In this document: positions 1 to 5,434 of the stretch, in pieces
Layout of the letters: each line of letters starts with the position of its first letter
Numbering within the stretch: position 1 is the stretch's first letter
NCBI GenBank assembly: GCA_021778975.1
Contig: JAJYBO010000116.1
Location: forward strand, 1-8,809
Reading direction: 5' to 3'
DNA: 8,809 nucleotides
Source: Deltaproteobacteria bacterium
GTDB taxonomy: Bacteria > Desulfobacterota > Desulfobacteria > Desulfobacterales > Desulfatirhabdiaceae
Translations under genes and position numbers: made by a program
The notes under the pieces: model-generated
Database searches by the model: none
Seen by the model: only the letters and a program-made list of their open reading frames with translations
What the model was told of the DNA's origin: nothing

Positions 1-744
1 ATCCGCGGCAATTGATGCGGAAGACGTTTGAGAGAATTCAGTCTTGAGCAGTTTTCGAATGAACGCTTTCCGGGACGGCCCTATGAGAATCGGCGCGTTC
101 AGAGATGCAAAGAAATTCAGATAGCGCACTATCGTCAGGTTGTGGGCAATGGTTTTGCCAAAACCAATGCCAGGATCAATGATGATGCGGGAGCGATCTA
201 CCCCGTGATGGATGGCGTTCGAGATACTGTCCGTCAAAAAGTTTCGAATATCGGTCAGCAGATCGTCGTAGTGGGGCGATGCCTGCATGGTTTTGGGAGT
301 TCCCAGCATGTGCATCAGGATGACGGGTACCCCGGTTTCCGCAGCCGTTTTCGCCATGAGCGGGTCGGCGCGCAGCGCGCCGACATCGTTGATGATGGCG
401 GCGCCGGCCTCGACGGCCTGCCTGGCGACCGTTGCCTTCATGGTGTCAATCGAAATCGGAATGGAGTACCGTTTGGCGATAGCCTCGATAACGGGCGCCA
501 CGCGACGGATTTCTTCGGTTTCGGATACCGTATCGGAAAATGGACGGGTGGATTCCCCGCCCACATCCAGAATATCGGCGCCATCCTCGATCAGCTTTTC
601 AGCATGAGCGACAGCCTGTTCGGTCGTAAAATAGCTTCCGCCATCCGAGAAGGAATCTGGCGTGACATTCAATATTCCCATGACAAGGGTGCGTTCTCCA
701 AGATGGAGGTGGCGATTTCCCCAGTGAATGTCGCAGGATGCCAT
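1..744 (-). CDS. folP: Dihydropteroate synthase, 3' end beyond window
   Basis: This enzyme condenses 6-hydroxymethyl-7,8-dihydropterin diphosphate with p-aminobenzoate to give 7,8-dihydropteroate, the cytosolic folate step that sulfonamides block. Reading the minus strand from ATG at 744 gives 248 residues with no stop up to the window edge. The DHPS motifs appear in order: NVTPDSFSDGG (N26), GGESTRP (62-68), IDT (D100), INDVGA (N119), LMHMLGTP (143-150), DPGIGFGKT (190-198) and GPSRKAF (222-228, K226). Known DHPS proteins are about 270-280 residues, so roughly 25-35 residues are missing, including the C-terminal Arg/His phosphate-binding region. The ATG follows the ftsH stop by 3 nt, and a GGAGA Shine-Dalgarno lies inside the end of ftsH, so translational coupling is likely. 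The frame is intact and the identification secure. Confidence 0.96.
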   Translation of the reverse strand, partial: MASCDIHWGNRHLHLGERTLVMGILNVTPDSFSDGGSYFTTEQAVAHAEKLIEDGADILDVGGESTRPFSDTVSETEEIRRVAPVIEAIAKRYSIPISIDTMKATVARQAVEAGAAIINDVGALRADPLMAKTAAETGVPVILMHMLGTPKTMQASPHYDDLLTDIRNFLTDSISNAIHHGVDRSRIIIDPGIGFGKTIAHNLTIVRYLNFFASLNAPILIGPSRKAFIRKLLKTEFSQTSSASIAAD

Positions 745-747
745 CGT

Positions 748-2598
748 TTATGCTTCTCCGTATTCTGCCGGTTCGTCCTCTTCGGGTGGATTGGACGGAA
801 ATTTAAAGTCCGGACGCACTGCCAGGATGAGCGCATCCAGTTCCGCTCCCATGACCGTTTCCTTTTCGAGTAACTGGGCGGCAAGCTGGTGCAGGGTTTC
901 CATATTATCCCGGAGTACCTGCATGGCCCTGTCATAACTGGTGCGGATCAGCGTGCTGATTTCATTATCAATACGCTGGGCGGTTTCTTCGGAGTAATCC
1001 CGATGCTGGGCAATTTCCCTTCCCAGAAAAATTTGTTCCTCGTTTTTGGCGTAGGAAAGCGGCCCCAGGGTCTCACTCATTCCCCAGGCGCGCACCATCT
1101 TTTGGGCCAGTTCTGTGGCCTGCTTGATATCGTTCGAGGCTCCTGTGCTGATGCGGTTGAATATCAGCGCTTCGGCGGCCCTCCCGCCAAACGCCACGGA
1201 CAACTCACTTTCCAGTTGATCTTTATAACGAAAATCCTGCTCTTCCGGTAAAAACCAGGTGATGCCGGCCGCCCTGCCTCTGGGAATGATGGTAATCTTG
1301 TTGACCGCGTGGGTTCCTGGCAAGAAACGGGCAACCAGGGCATGACCTGCTTCATGATATGCCGTGGTTTTGCGGTCTTCTTCGCGAACGACCTTGGATT
1401 TTCGTTCCAGACCCATATATACCTTGTCTTTGGCGTCATCCAGATCCATCATGTCAACCTTTTCCTTGTTTCTCTTGGCGGCCAGTAATGCAGCTTCGTT
1501 GACCAGATTTTCCAGATCCGCGCCAGAAAAACCCGGCGTTCCCTTGGCAAGGGTTACGACATTCACTTCCGGGGCGATGGGGGATTTCTTCATATGAACG
1601 CGAAGGATCTGTTCCCGGCCTTTGATATCCGGAAGCGCTACGACCACCTGTCGGTCAAACCGTCCGGGACGCAGCAACGCCGGATCCAGAACATCCGGCC
1701 GGTTGGTGGCGGAAATCAGAATAACGCCTTCGTTGGACTCGAAGCCATCCATTTCCACCAGAAGCTGGTTCAGCGTCTGTTCCCGTTCGTCGTGGCCGCC
1801 GCCAAGTCCTGCCCCGCGATGTCTGCCGACAGCGTCAATTTCATCAATGAAGATGATGCAGGGGGCATTCTTTTTCCCCTGAACAAACAGATCCCGTACG
1901 CGGGATGCGCCGACGCCGACAAACATTTCAACAAAATCGGAGCCGCTGATGCTAAAAAACGGAACCCCCGCTTCTCCGGCAATGGCCCTGGCCAAGAGCG
2001 TTTTTCCAGTTCCCGGAGGCCCCATCAGTAACACCCCTTTGGGAATACGTCCTCCGAGCCGTGTGAATTTTTTGGGTTCTCTCAGAAATTCGACAACTTC
2101 TCCCAGTTCTTCTTTGGCTTCGTCAATGCCGGCCACATCTTCGAAAGTGACTTTTTCGGACTGATCGGACATCAGCTTGGCGCGGCTTTTTCCGAAAGAC
2201 ATGGCTTTGCCGCCCCCTGCCTGCATCTGCCGCATGAAAAAAATCCAGACGCCAATCAGAACGATCATGGGGAGCCACGACACAATGAGCGACATGTACC
2301 AGGGGGATTCCGCCGGCGGTCTGGCGTTGATGGTCACGCCTTTTTGCCTCAGAATGCTGATCAGCTCGGTATCCTGGGGAGCATAAACCTTGAAACGAGC
2401 ATGATTGGTGTCGGTGACATAAAGTTCCTGCCCCTGCATGACCACATCGGTGATGCGGCCATCTTCCACCAGCGAAAGAAATTCAGTATAGCTGATATTG
2501 GTTTCTGTAACGTGCTGCTGGTTGAAAAGATTGTACAGCATGATCATCATCAGGGTAATCACCAGCCATAACGCCAGATTTTTATAAAACGGGTTCAA
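748..2598 (-). CDS. ftsH: ATP-dependent zinc metalloprotease FtsH
   Basis: This membrane-anchored AAA+ protease forms hexamers that unfold and degrade damaged membrane proteins and short-lived regulators in the cytoplasm. The 616-residue protein is complete. It has TM1 at about 7-25, a periplasmic domain at about 30-100, TM2 at about 103-122, Walker A GPPGTGKT (193-200), pore loop FVGVG (226-230), Walker B IIFIDEID (248-255), and the second region of homology with probable arginine fingers R313 and R316. The zinc motif is HEAGH (415-419), with the likely third ligand D490 in STGASND. The tail is acidic. The start is TTG at 2598, chosen because AGGAGG lies 9 nt upstream and the first transmembrane helix begins at once. 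folP follows after 3 nt. The gap to tilS upstream is 430 bp, so ftsH probably has its own promoter. Confidence 0.98.
   Translation of the reverse strand: MNPFYKNLALWLVITLMMIMLYNLFNQQHVTETNISYTEFLSLVEDGRITDVVMQGQELYVTDTNHARFKVYAPQDTELISILRQKGVTINARPPAESPWYMSLIVSWLPMIVLIGVWIFFMRQMQAGGGKAMSFGKSRAKLMSDQSEKVTFEDVAGIDEAKEELGEVVEFLREPKKFTRLGGRIPKGVLLMGPPGTGKTLLARAIAGEAGVPFFSISGSDFVEMFVGVGASRVRDLFVQGKKNAPCIIFIDEIDAVGRHRGAGLGGGHDEREQTLNQLLVEMDGFESNEGVILISATNRPDVLDPALLRPGRFDRQVVVALPDIKGREQILRVHMKKSPIAPEVNVVTLAKGTPGFSGADLENLVNEAALLAAKRNKEKVDMMDLDDAKDKVYMGLERKSKVVREEDRKTTAYHEAGHALVARFLPGTHAVNKITIIPRGRAAGITWFLPEEQDFRYKDQLESELSVAFGGRAAEALIFNRISTGASNDIKQATELAQKMVRAWGMSETLGPLSYAKNEEQIFLGREIAQHRDYSEETAQRIDNEISTLIRTSYDRAMQVLRDNMETLHQLAAQLLEKETVMGAELDALILAVRPDFKFPSNPPEEDEPAEYGEA
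753..760 (-). promoter_or_regulatory. folP ribosome binding site
   Basis: On the minus strand GGAGAAG lies about 9 nt before the folP ATG (744), inside the last codons of ftsH. It supports ATG 744 as the start rather than the internal Met22, and translation following directly from FtsH synthesis. Confidence 0.6.
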
Positions 2599-2607
2599 AA
2601 GGAATGT

Positions 2608-2613
2608 CCTCCT
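2608..2613 (-). promoter_or_regulatory. ftsH ribosome binding site (decides TTG start)
   Basis: A perfect AGGAGG on the minus strand ends 9 nt before TTG 2598. No in-frame ATG lies at a suitable distance, so the sequence favours the rare TTG start. Confidence 0.8.
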
Positions 2614-2756
2614 GTCAGTAATGATGTGATGATCTTGTAATTTTTCAGGCTGTCGGGTAATTGCGCTCTGTATCTTCCTTCAGGATAGAACGGACCCGGG
2701 ATGAAATTGTCGAGACAAACGCCCCCGCAAGCCAAAACGCATCAGGTAATTTTGTG

Positions 2757-2784
2757 ATTTTAAGCATTTTTGCAGGTTATGCAA
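2757..2784 (-). promoter_or_regulatory. Possible sigma70-type promoter for ftsH-folP
   Basis: On the minus strand TTGCAT (2784-2779) is followed after 16 nt by TAAAAT (2762-2757), about 150 nt upstream of the ftsH start. The -35 overlaps a small dyad, TTGCA-N5-TGCAA (2770-2784). Matches are partial and the region is AT-rich, so this is only a candidate. The rest of 2614-2800 shows no convincing gene or RNA. Confidence 0.28.
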
Positions 2785-2802
2785 GCGCTGATATTGGAGA
2801 TA

Positions 2803-2829
2803 ATGCGTCATTGAGGTTCAATGTCGCAT
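2803..2829. repeat. 27-nt near-perfect palindrome upstream of ftsH
   Basis: Arms ATGCGTCATTGA (2803-2814) and TCAATGTCGCAT (2818-2829) pair at 11 of 12 positions around a 3-nt loop, with one T-T mismatch. It ends 19 bp upstream of the candidate ftsH -35. No T-run follows on either strand, so it is not an obvious intrinsic terminator. It could be a protein operator or an RNA hairpin at the end of the tilS transcript. Confidence 0.6.
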
Positions 2830-2860
2830 ATGAAAAAACTGAATGTATAATTTTTTCAAC

Positions 2861-2866
2861 ATGTTT
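2861..2866. repeat. Target site duplication, left copy
   Basis: ATGTTT abuts the left terminal inverted repeat. An identical hexamer abuts the right end at 3008-3013. Confidence 0.65.
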
Positions 2867-3007
2867 GATGCTTTTGTAAAAAGTCGAATTTCGGACGGCT
2901 TTGTAAAAAAGTTCGCGGATAAGGCGCGCAGGCCCTGATGCGTACTTGTGAGTGCGCCGCAACGACGAAGGGCGCAGTGCAGCATCCGGACTTTTTACGA
3001 AGGCGTC
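2867..3007. mobile_element. MITE-like non-coding element, 141 bp
   Basis: The ends are imperfect terminal inverted repeats of 19 nt. The left is GATGCTTTTGTAAAAAGTC (2867-2885). The right, read on the minus strand, is GACGCCTTCGTAAAAAGTC (3007-2989). They agree at 16 of 19 positions and all three differences are C/T transitions. The hexamer ATGTTT directly flanks both ends (2861-2866, 3008-3013), as expected for a target site duplication. The inside is GC-rich with a central hairpin: GCGTACT (2940-2946) pairs with AGTGCGC (2951-2957) around TGTG. It encodes no transposase, so it would need one in trans. It lies 16 bp past the tilS stop, between tilS and ftsH. I recall similar ends in Desulfobacteraceae intergenic DNA but could not check. 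Confidence 0.75.
2894..2914 (+). repeat. Internal second copy of the element end motif
   Basis: The stretch starting GACGGCTTTGTAAAAAA, 27 bp inside the left terminus, is a direct repeat of the left end and an inverted repeat of the right end. It continues as GTTCGCGGAT, which resembles the minus-strand right end (GTCCGGAT). The complementarity to the right end is therefore longer than that of the outermost copy. Confidence 0.55.
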
Positions 3008-3013
3008 ATGTTT
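3008..3013. repeat. Target site duplication, right copy
   Basis: ATGTTT abuts the right terminal inverted repeat and matches the left copy at 2861-2866. If the terminal C is counted with the target, the repeat is 7 bp (CATGTTT). Confidence 0.65.
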
Positions 3014-3028
3014 TAAAATACGAGATTT

Positions 3029-4516
3029 CTATGTATCCGGGTTGCCGAAATTCGTTGTCGGTGAAGTGATTTCAATTTTCAGGATGGTCCGGGTTGTCGA
3101 GGTTATACGGGCTTCATGACAGATTCTATGCCCCACCAGCCAGATAATTCTGTCCTGACTCAACAGTACCGGACACTGGCGGCGGGCCGACCTGGCGATT
3201 TTATGATCAATGAAATATTTTTTTAATTTTTGATGTCCGGCCGTTCCGAAGGGGGTAAAACGGTCTCCGGGGCGAATATTGCGCAGTATGAGCGGAAACG
3301 TCAGGGTGTTGGCATCCATCTGCACGGATGTTTCGGAACTGTGAACCTCCGGTTTTTCAGAATCAACGGATAGTTCCGTAAATTGCAGCGTCATGCCGAT
3401 TTCCGGTGCCACGATTGTCATTTTTTCTGAAACCGGGCGAAAAATTTCATAATAAAGCGGCTGAAGAACCTCATCATTTTCGCGATGCCGGCCTTTTCGC
3501 GGAGGCTGTCTCTGGACAATGGACAGATGCGCGGCTTCTCTATGAATTCGGATGCCGTCCGGCAATGTCAGTATTCCGGAACACAAAGGGCGCATCGTCA
3601 TTTGAATGGTGGCTTCGATGTGGGAAAACGATATCCTTTTCAGATCTCCCCGTATTTTCTCAATGGCCATGCGAAAAATCCGGCGCAGCGCCGCTTCGGG
3701 ATACGATTGCAATATCGGTATGGAGAAGGTGCGCCTGTAATCGGAAACATCGGTCAGCGCCTTTTGGTAAAGAGAGCATGTAATATCTTGTATCCATTCA
3801 TTTTCGGAGCGGACAATATTGGAAAGCCGGTTCAGCGTTTCGATAATTTTCGGGTTGCAGGTCTGAATATGAGGAATGGTTTCGTGACGAATCCGGTTTC
3901 TGAGAAAATCTGTATTGCGGTTGGAGGTATCTGTCCGAAAGGGAATATTGTGGCGCTTTAAAAACGCCATGATATCTTCGCGGGCCACACGAATCAGGGG
4001 ACGGACGATATAACCGCTTCGAACAGGCGGAATCCCTGACAGGCCGGACAGCCCGCTGCCTCTCAACAGAAACATCAGCACCGATTCGGCGTTGTCGTTA
4101 CTCTGGTGTCCCAGCGCTACTTTATGATATCCGTGCTGATGACGCACCCGATCCAGAAATTTATAACGTATCTGCCGGGCGATATCCTCGATACCTGTTT
4201 TATGGGCTGCCTGATATTCTTGCCGGACATCCGTTCTTTCCTGATAGCATGGAACATTCAGGTGGGTGGTCAGTTGTGTCACGAAATCGGCGTCCGCGTC
4301 CGCTTCGGCGCCTCTCAGGCAGTGGTTCAGATGCGCCACACCGATGCGCAGGTTCCATCGGGATGATAACAGCATCAGAATATATAGCAGCGCTACGGAA
4401 TCCGGGCCTCCGGATACGCCTGCCAGAACGGCGTCGCCTTTCTCGATCATGCGATAGCGCAAGATGGTCTGTTCGACGACGCGACACACCGCATCGGAAT
4501 ATGACACAGGCGACAC
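3029..4516 (-). CDS. tilS: tRNA(Ile)-lysidine synthetase TilS
   Basis: TilS attaches lysine to C34 of the CAU-anticodon tRNA-Ile2, using ATP. This changes decoding from AUG to AUA and charging from methionine to isoleucine, and it is normally essential. The 495-residue protein has the N-type ATP pyrophosphatase P-loop SGGPDS (35-40), the AHLNHCLRG segment (61-69), a second signature around GHQSNDNAES (136-145), FLLRGSGLSGLSGI (149-162), and a TilS C-terminal domain with RNIRPGDRF, KLKKYFIDHKI and a conserved end near 410-472. Length is in the range of bacterial long-form TilS. Residue N140 sits where most relatives have the first Asp of a DD pair. The start is GTG 4516, 6 nt after AGGCGG; GTG 4507 is a less well spaced alternative. 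It lies 81 bp downstream of coaD on the same strand. Confidence 0.95.
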   Translation of the reverse strand: MSPVSYSDAVCRVVEQTILRYRMIEKGDAVLAGVSGGPDSVALLYILMLLSSRWNLRIGVAHLNHCLRGAEADADADFVTQLTTHLNVPCYQERTDVRQEYQAAHKTGIEDIARQIRYKFLDRVRHQHGYHKVALGHQSNDNAESVLMFLLRGSGLSGLSGIPPVRSGYIVRPLIRVAREDIMAFLKRHNIPFRTDTSNRNTDFLRNRIRHETIPHIQTCNPKIIETLNRLSNIVRSENEWIQDITCSLYQKALTDVSDYRRTFSIPILQSYPEAALRRIFRMAIEKIRGDLKRISFSHIEATIQMTMRPLCSGILTLPDGIRIHREAAHLSIVQRQPPRKGRHRENDEVLQPLYYEIFRPVSEKMTIVAPEIGMTLQFTELSVDSEKPEVHSSETSVQMDANTLTFPLILRNIRPGDRFTPFGTAGHQKLKKYFIDHKIARSARRQCPVLLSQDRIIWLVGHRICHEARITSTTRTILKIEITSPTTNFGNPDT

Positions 4517-4548
4517 TTTCAGCCGCCTGTCATTGCTGAAAAACAGGC
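4517..4548 (-). promoter_or_regulatory. tilS ribosome binding site within two interleaved hairpins
   Basis: In the minus-strand RNA the order is GCCTGT (4548-4543), TTTCAGC (4541-4535), ACAGGC (4530-4525), GCTGAAA (4523-4517), then the GTG start. The first and third pair perfectly over 6 bp, and the second and fourth pair perfectly over 7 bp. The Shine-Dalgarno AGGCGG (4528-4523) lies across both. The two stems either compete or form a tight pseudoknot. Either way access to the tilS start could be controlled, but no ligand or protein is evident. Confidence 0.5.
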
Positions 4549-4597
4549 CAGGTTGTTGAATCCCGGGAGATACCCATCTTCTCTTGAAATCGAATGG

Positions 4598-5095
4598 TCA
4601 CTTCCGGTCTTCGTCATGCCTGAATTTTTCTTTGAGCCGCTGTTGAACGATGGGGGGCACCATTCCGTTGACATTGCCTCCGAAACACGCGGCTTCCTTG
4701 ATGATGGAAGAACTGGTGAAAATCCATCGAAGCCCTGTCATTAAAAACACCGTTTGAACATCGCGATTGAGCCTTCGGTTCATCAATGCCATTTGAAATT
4801 CGTATTCGAAATCCGAGACCGCGCGCATGCCTCTCAGAATGGCCTGAGCGTTTTTTTGAACCGCATAGTCCACCAAAAGACCGTCAAAAGCCTCGATACT
4901 GACTCCGGAAAATTTTTTAAGGCTTTCTTCGAGCATACCAATGCGTTCTTCGACGGTAAACAGGTATTTTTTGGCGGGATTGTGAAGAATTGCCACGGTG
5001 ATACCGTCAAAAAGCGTCAGCCCTCTTTCAATGATGTCAATGTGTCCGTTGGTTACGGGATCAAAAGAGCCTGGATAAATGGCCGTTTTCGACAT
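4598..5095 (-). CDS. coaD: Phosphopantetheine adenylyltransferase
   Basis: CoaD transfers AMP from ATP to 4'-phosphopantetheine, giving dephospho-CoA and diphosphate; this is the penultimate step of coenzyme A synthesis, in the cytosol. The 165-residue protein is the usual bacterial length and is a single nucleotidyltransferase domain. It carries YPGSFDPVTNGHIDI (7-21), whose TNGH (15-18) is the T/HxGH ATP motif. It also has the substrate-binding stretch ILRGMRAVSDFEYEFQMA (86-103) and a TSSSIIKE (128-135) version of the usual SSS-x-x-KE segment. Start ATG 5095 is followed at once by the typical KTAIYPGSFDP opening. GAGAGG lies about 11 nt upstream, a little far. It is the first gene of the coaD-tilS-ftsH-folP block and is transcribed away from nrdD. 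Confidence 0.97.
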   Translation of the reverse strand: MSKTAIYPGSFDPVTNGHIDIIERGLTLFDGITVAILHNPAKKYLFTVEERIGMLEESLKKFSGVSIEAFDGLLVDYAVQKNAQAILRGMRAVSDFEYEFQMALMNRRLNRDVQTVFLMTGLRWIFTSSSIIKEAACFGGNVNGMVPPIVQQRLKEKFRHDEDRK

Positions 5096-5286
5096 GAAGC
5101 CGATAACCTCTCGATAGCATGTGTAATGGTGTCAATCTGAATCGGCGATCCTGGTTCAAATTTGGGGGTATGATTCCCGATTCGATATGCGTTCTTCATC
5201 TTGCGACAGTCTCGTACAATAATGAAATTTTATCAATATTTATTTGAAGCGGATCCGCCGAATCTTCCCCCAAAATATCCCTTACA

Positions 5287-5302
5287 ATACAATATGTTGA
5301 TA
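5287..5302 (+). promoter_or_regulatory. NrdR box 1
   Basis: ATACAATATGTTGATA matches the NrdR consensus acaCwATATaTwGtgt at 9 of the 10 core positions (CAATATGTTG, 5290-5299). It lies just upstream of the nrdD -35. NrdR is the ATP-cone repressor of ribonucleotide reductase operons and binds paired boxes. Confidence 0.7.
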
Positions 5303-5308
5303 ATTTGG

Positions 5309-5338
5309 TTGACATATCACTATATATTGTAATATTCT
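5309..5338 (+). promoter_or_regulatory. nrdDG promoter, sigma70 type
   Basis: A perfect -35 TTGACA (5309-5314) is followed by a poorer -10, either TATTCT (5333-5338, spacing 18) or TAATAT (5330-5335, spacing 15). The predicted transcript has a leader of roughly 90 nt before the nrdD ATG. The overlap with NrdR box 2 supports the assignment. Confidence 0.6.
5317..5332 (+). promoter_or_regulatory. NrdR box 2
   Basis: TCACTATATATTGTAA has a perfect core CTATATATTG (5320-5329). It sits 30 bp from box 1, close to three helical turns, and lies between the -35 and -10 of the nrdD promoter, where a bound repressor would block RNA polymerase. Confidence 0.78.
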
Positions 5339-5350
5339 ATATCTAATAAG

Positions 5351-5371
5351 AAATATCCAGAGCGGATATTT
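5351..5371 (+). promoter_or_regulatory. Perfect 8-bp hairpin or dyad in the nrdD leader
   Basis: AAATATCC (5351-5358) and GGATATTT (5364-5371) are perfectly complementary around the 5-nt loop AGAGC. The same octamer AAATATCC also occurs upstream of the NrdR boxes at 5273-5280. It may be a leader RNA hairpin or a second operator; no T-run follows, so it is not an attenuator of the standard kind. Confidence 0.45.
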
Positions 5372-5423
5372 TCGAGAATGTTGAGCGGAAAAATTTTAAA
5401 AAGATGATGCTTTGAATAACGAT

Positions 5424-5427
5424 GAGG
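5424..5427 (+). promoter_or_regulatory. nrdD ribosome binding site
   Basis: GAGG lies 7 nt before ATG 5435 and only 1 nt before the in-frame GTG 5429, so it decides for the ATG. Confidence 0.65.
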
Positions 5428-5434
5428 TGTGTTC

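Larger units (their letters stand above)
5096..5434. other. Divergent intergenic region between coaD and nrdD
   Basis: These 339 bp hold the coaD leader on the minus strand and the regulated nrdD promoter on the plus strand. Most of 5220-5420 is AT-rich. The coaD side shows no convincing promoter; TTCAAA-N18-CATTAT on the minus strand is too weak to call. I found no tRNA, riboswitch or credible small protein gene. Confidence 0.8.

Noticed and set aside
28..873. A 281-codon plus-strand reading frame
   Set aside because: It is antisense to folP and the end of ftsH, whose conserved motifs are clear on the other strand.
2661..2879. A 72-codon plus-strand reading frame upstream of ftsH
   Set aside because: No recognisable family, no ribosome binding site, and it ends inside the mobile element. 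It lies antisense to the ftsH leader.
2777..2962. A 61-codon minus-strand reading frame reaching from the MITE-like element into the spacer
   Set aside because: Its N-terminal part is a translation of the repeat and its terminal motif; there is no Shine-Dalgarno, and the frame runs through the 27-nt palindrome. It is most likely spurious.
748..4516. A defence or other novel system in the minus-strand block
   Set aside because: All four proteins are complete or near-complete housekeeping families in a familiar order; nothing accessory is inserted except the short non-coding element.
5146..5170. A tRNA T-arm-like string (GGTTCAAAT with flanking G/C bases)
   Set aside because: The stem would rest largely on G-U pairs, and there is no acceptor, anticodon arm or CCA context.
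5297..5312. TTGAT half of an FNR-type site beside the nrdD promoter
   Set aside because: The second half-site ATCAA is absent at the right spacing, and the stretch is better explained by NrdR box 1 and the -35.
5429..5434. GTG at 5429 as the nrdD start
   Set aside because: It leaves 1 nt to GAGG, while ATG 5435 has a 7-nt spacing.
5341..5434. A cobalamin or other riboswitch in the nrdD leader
   Set aside because: The leader is only about 90 nt and shows no conserved core, just one small hairpin.
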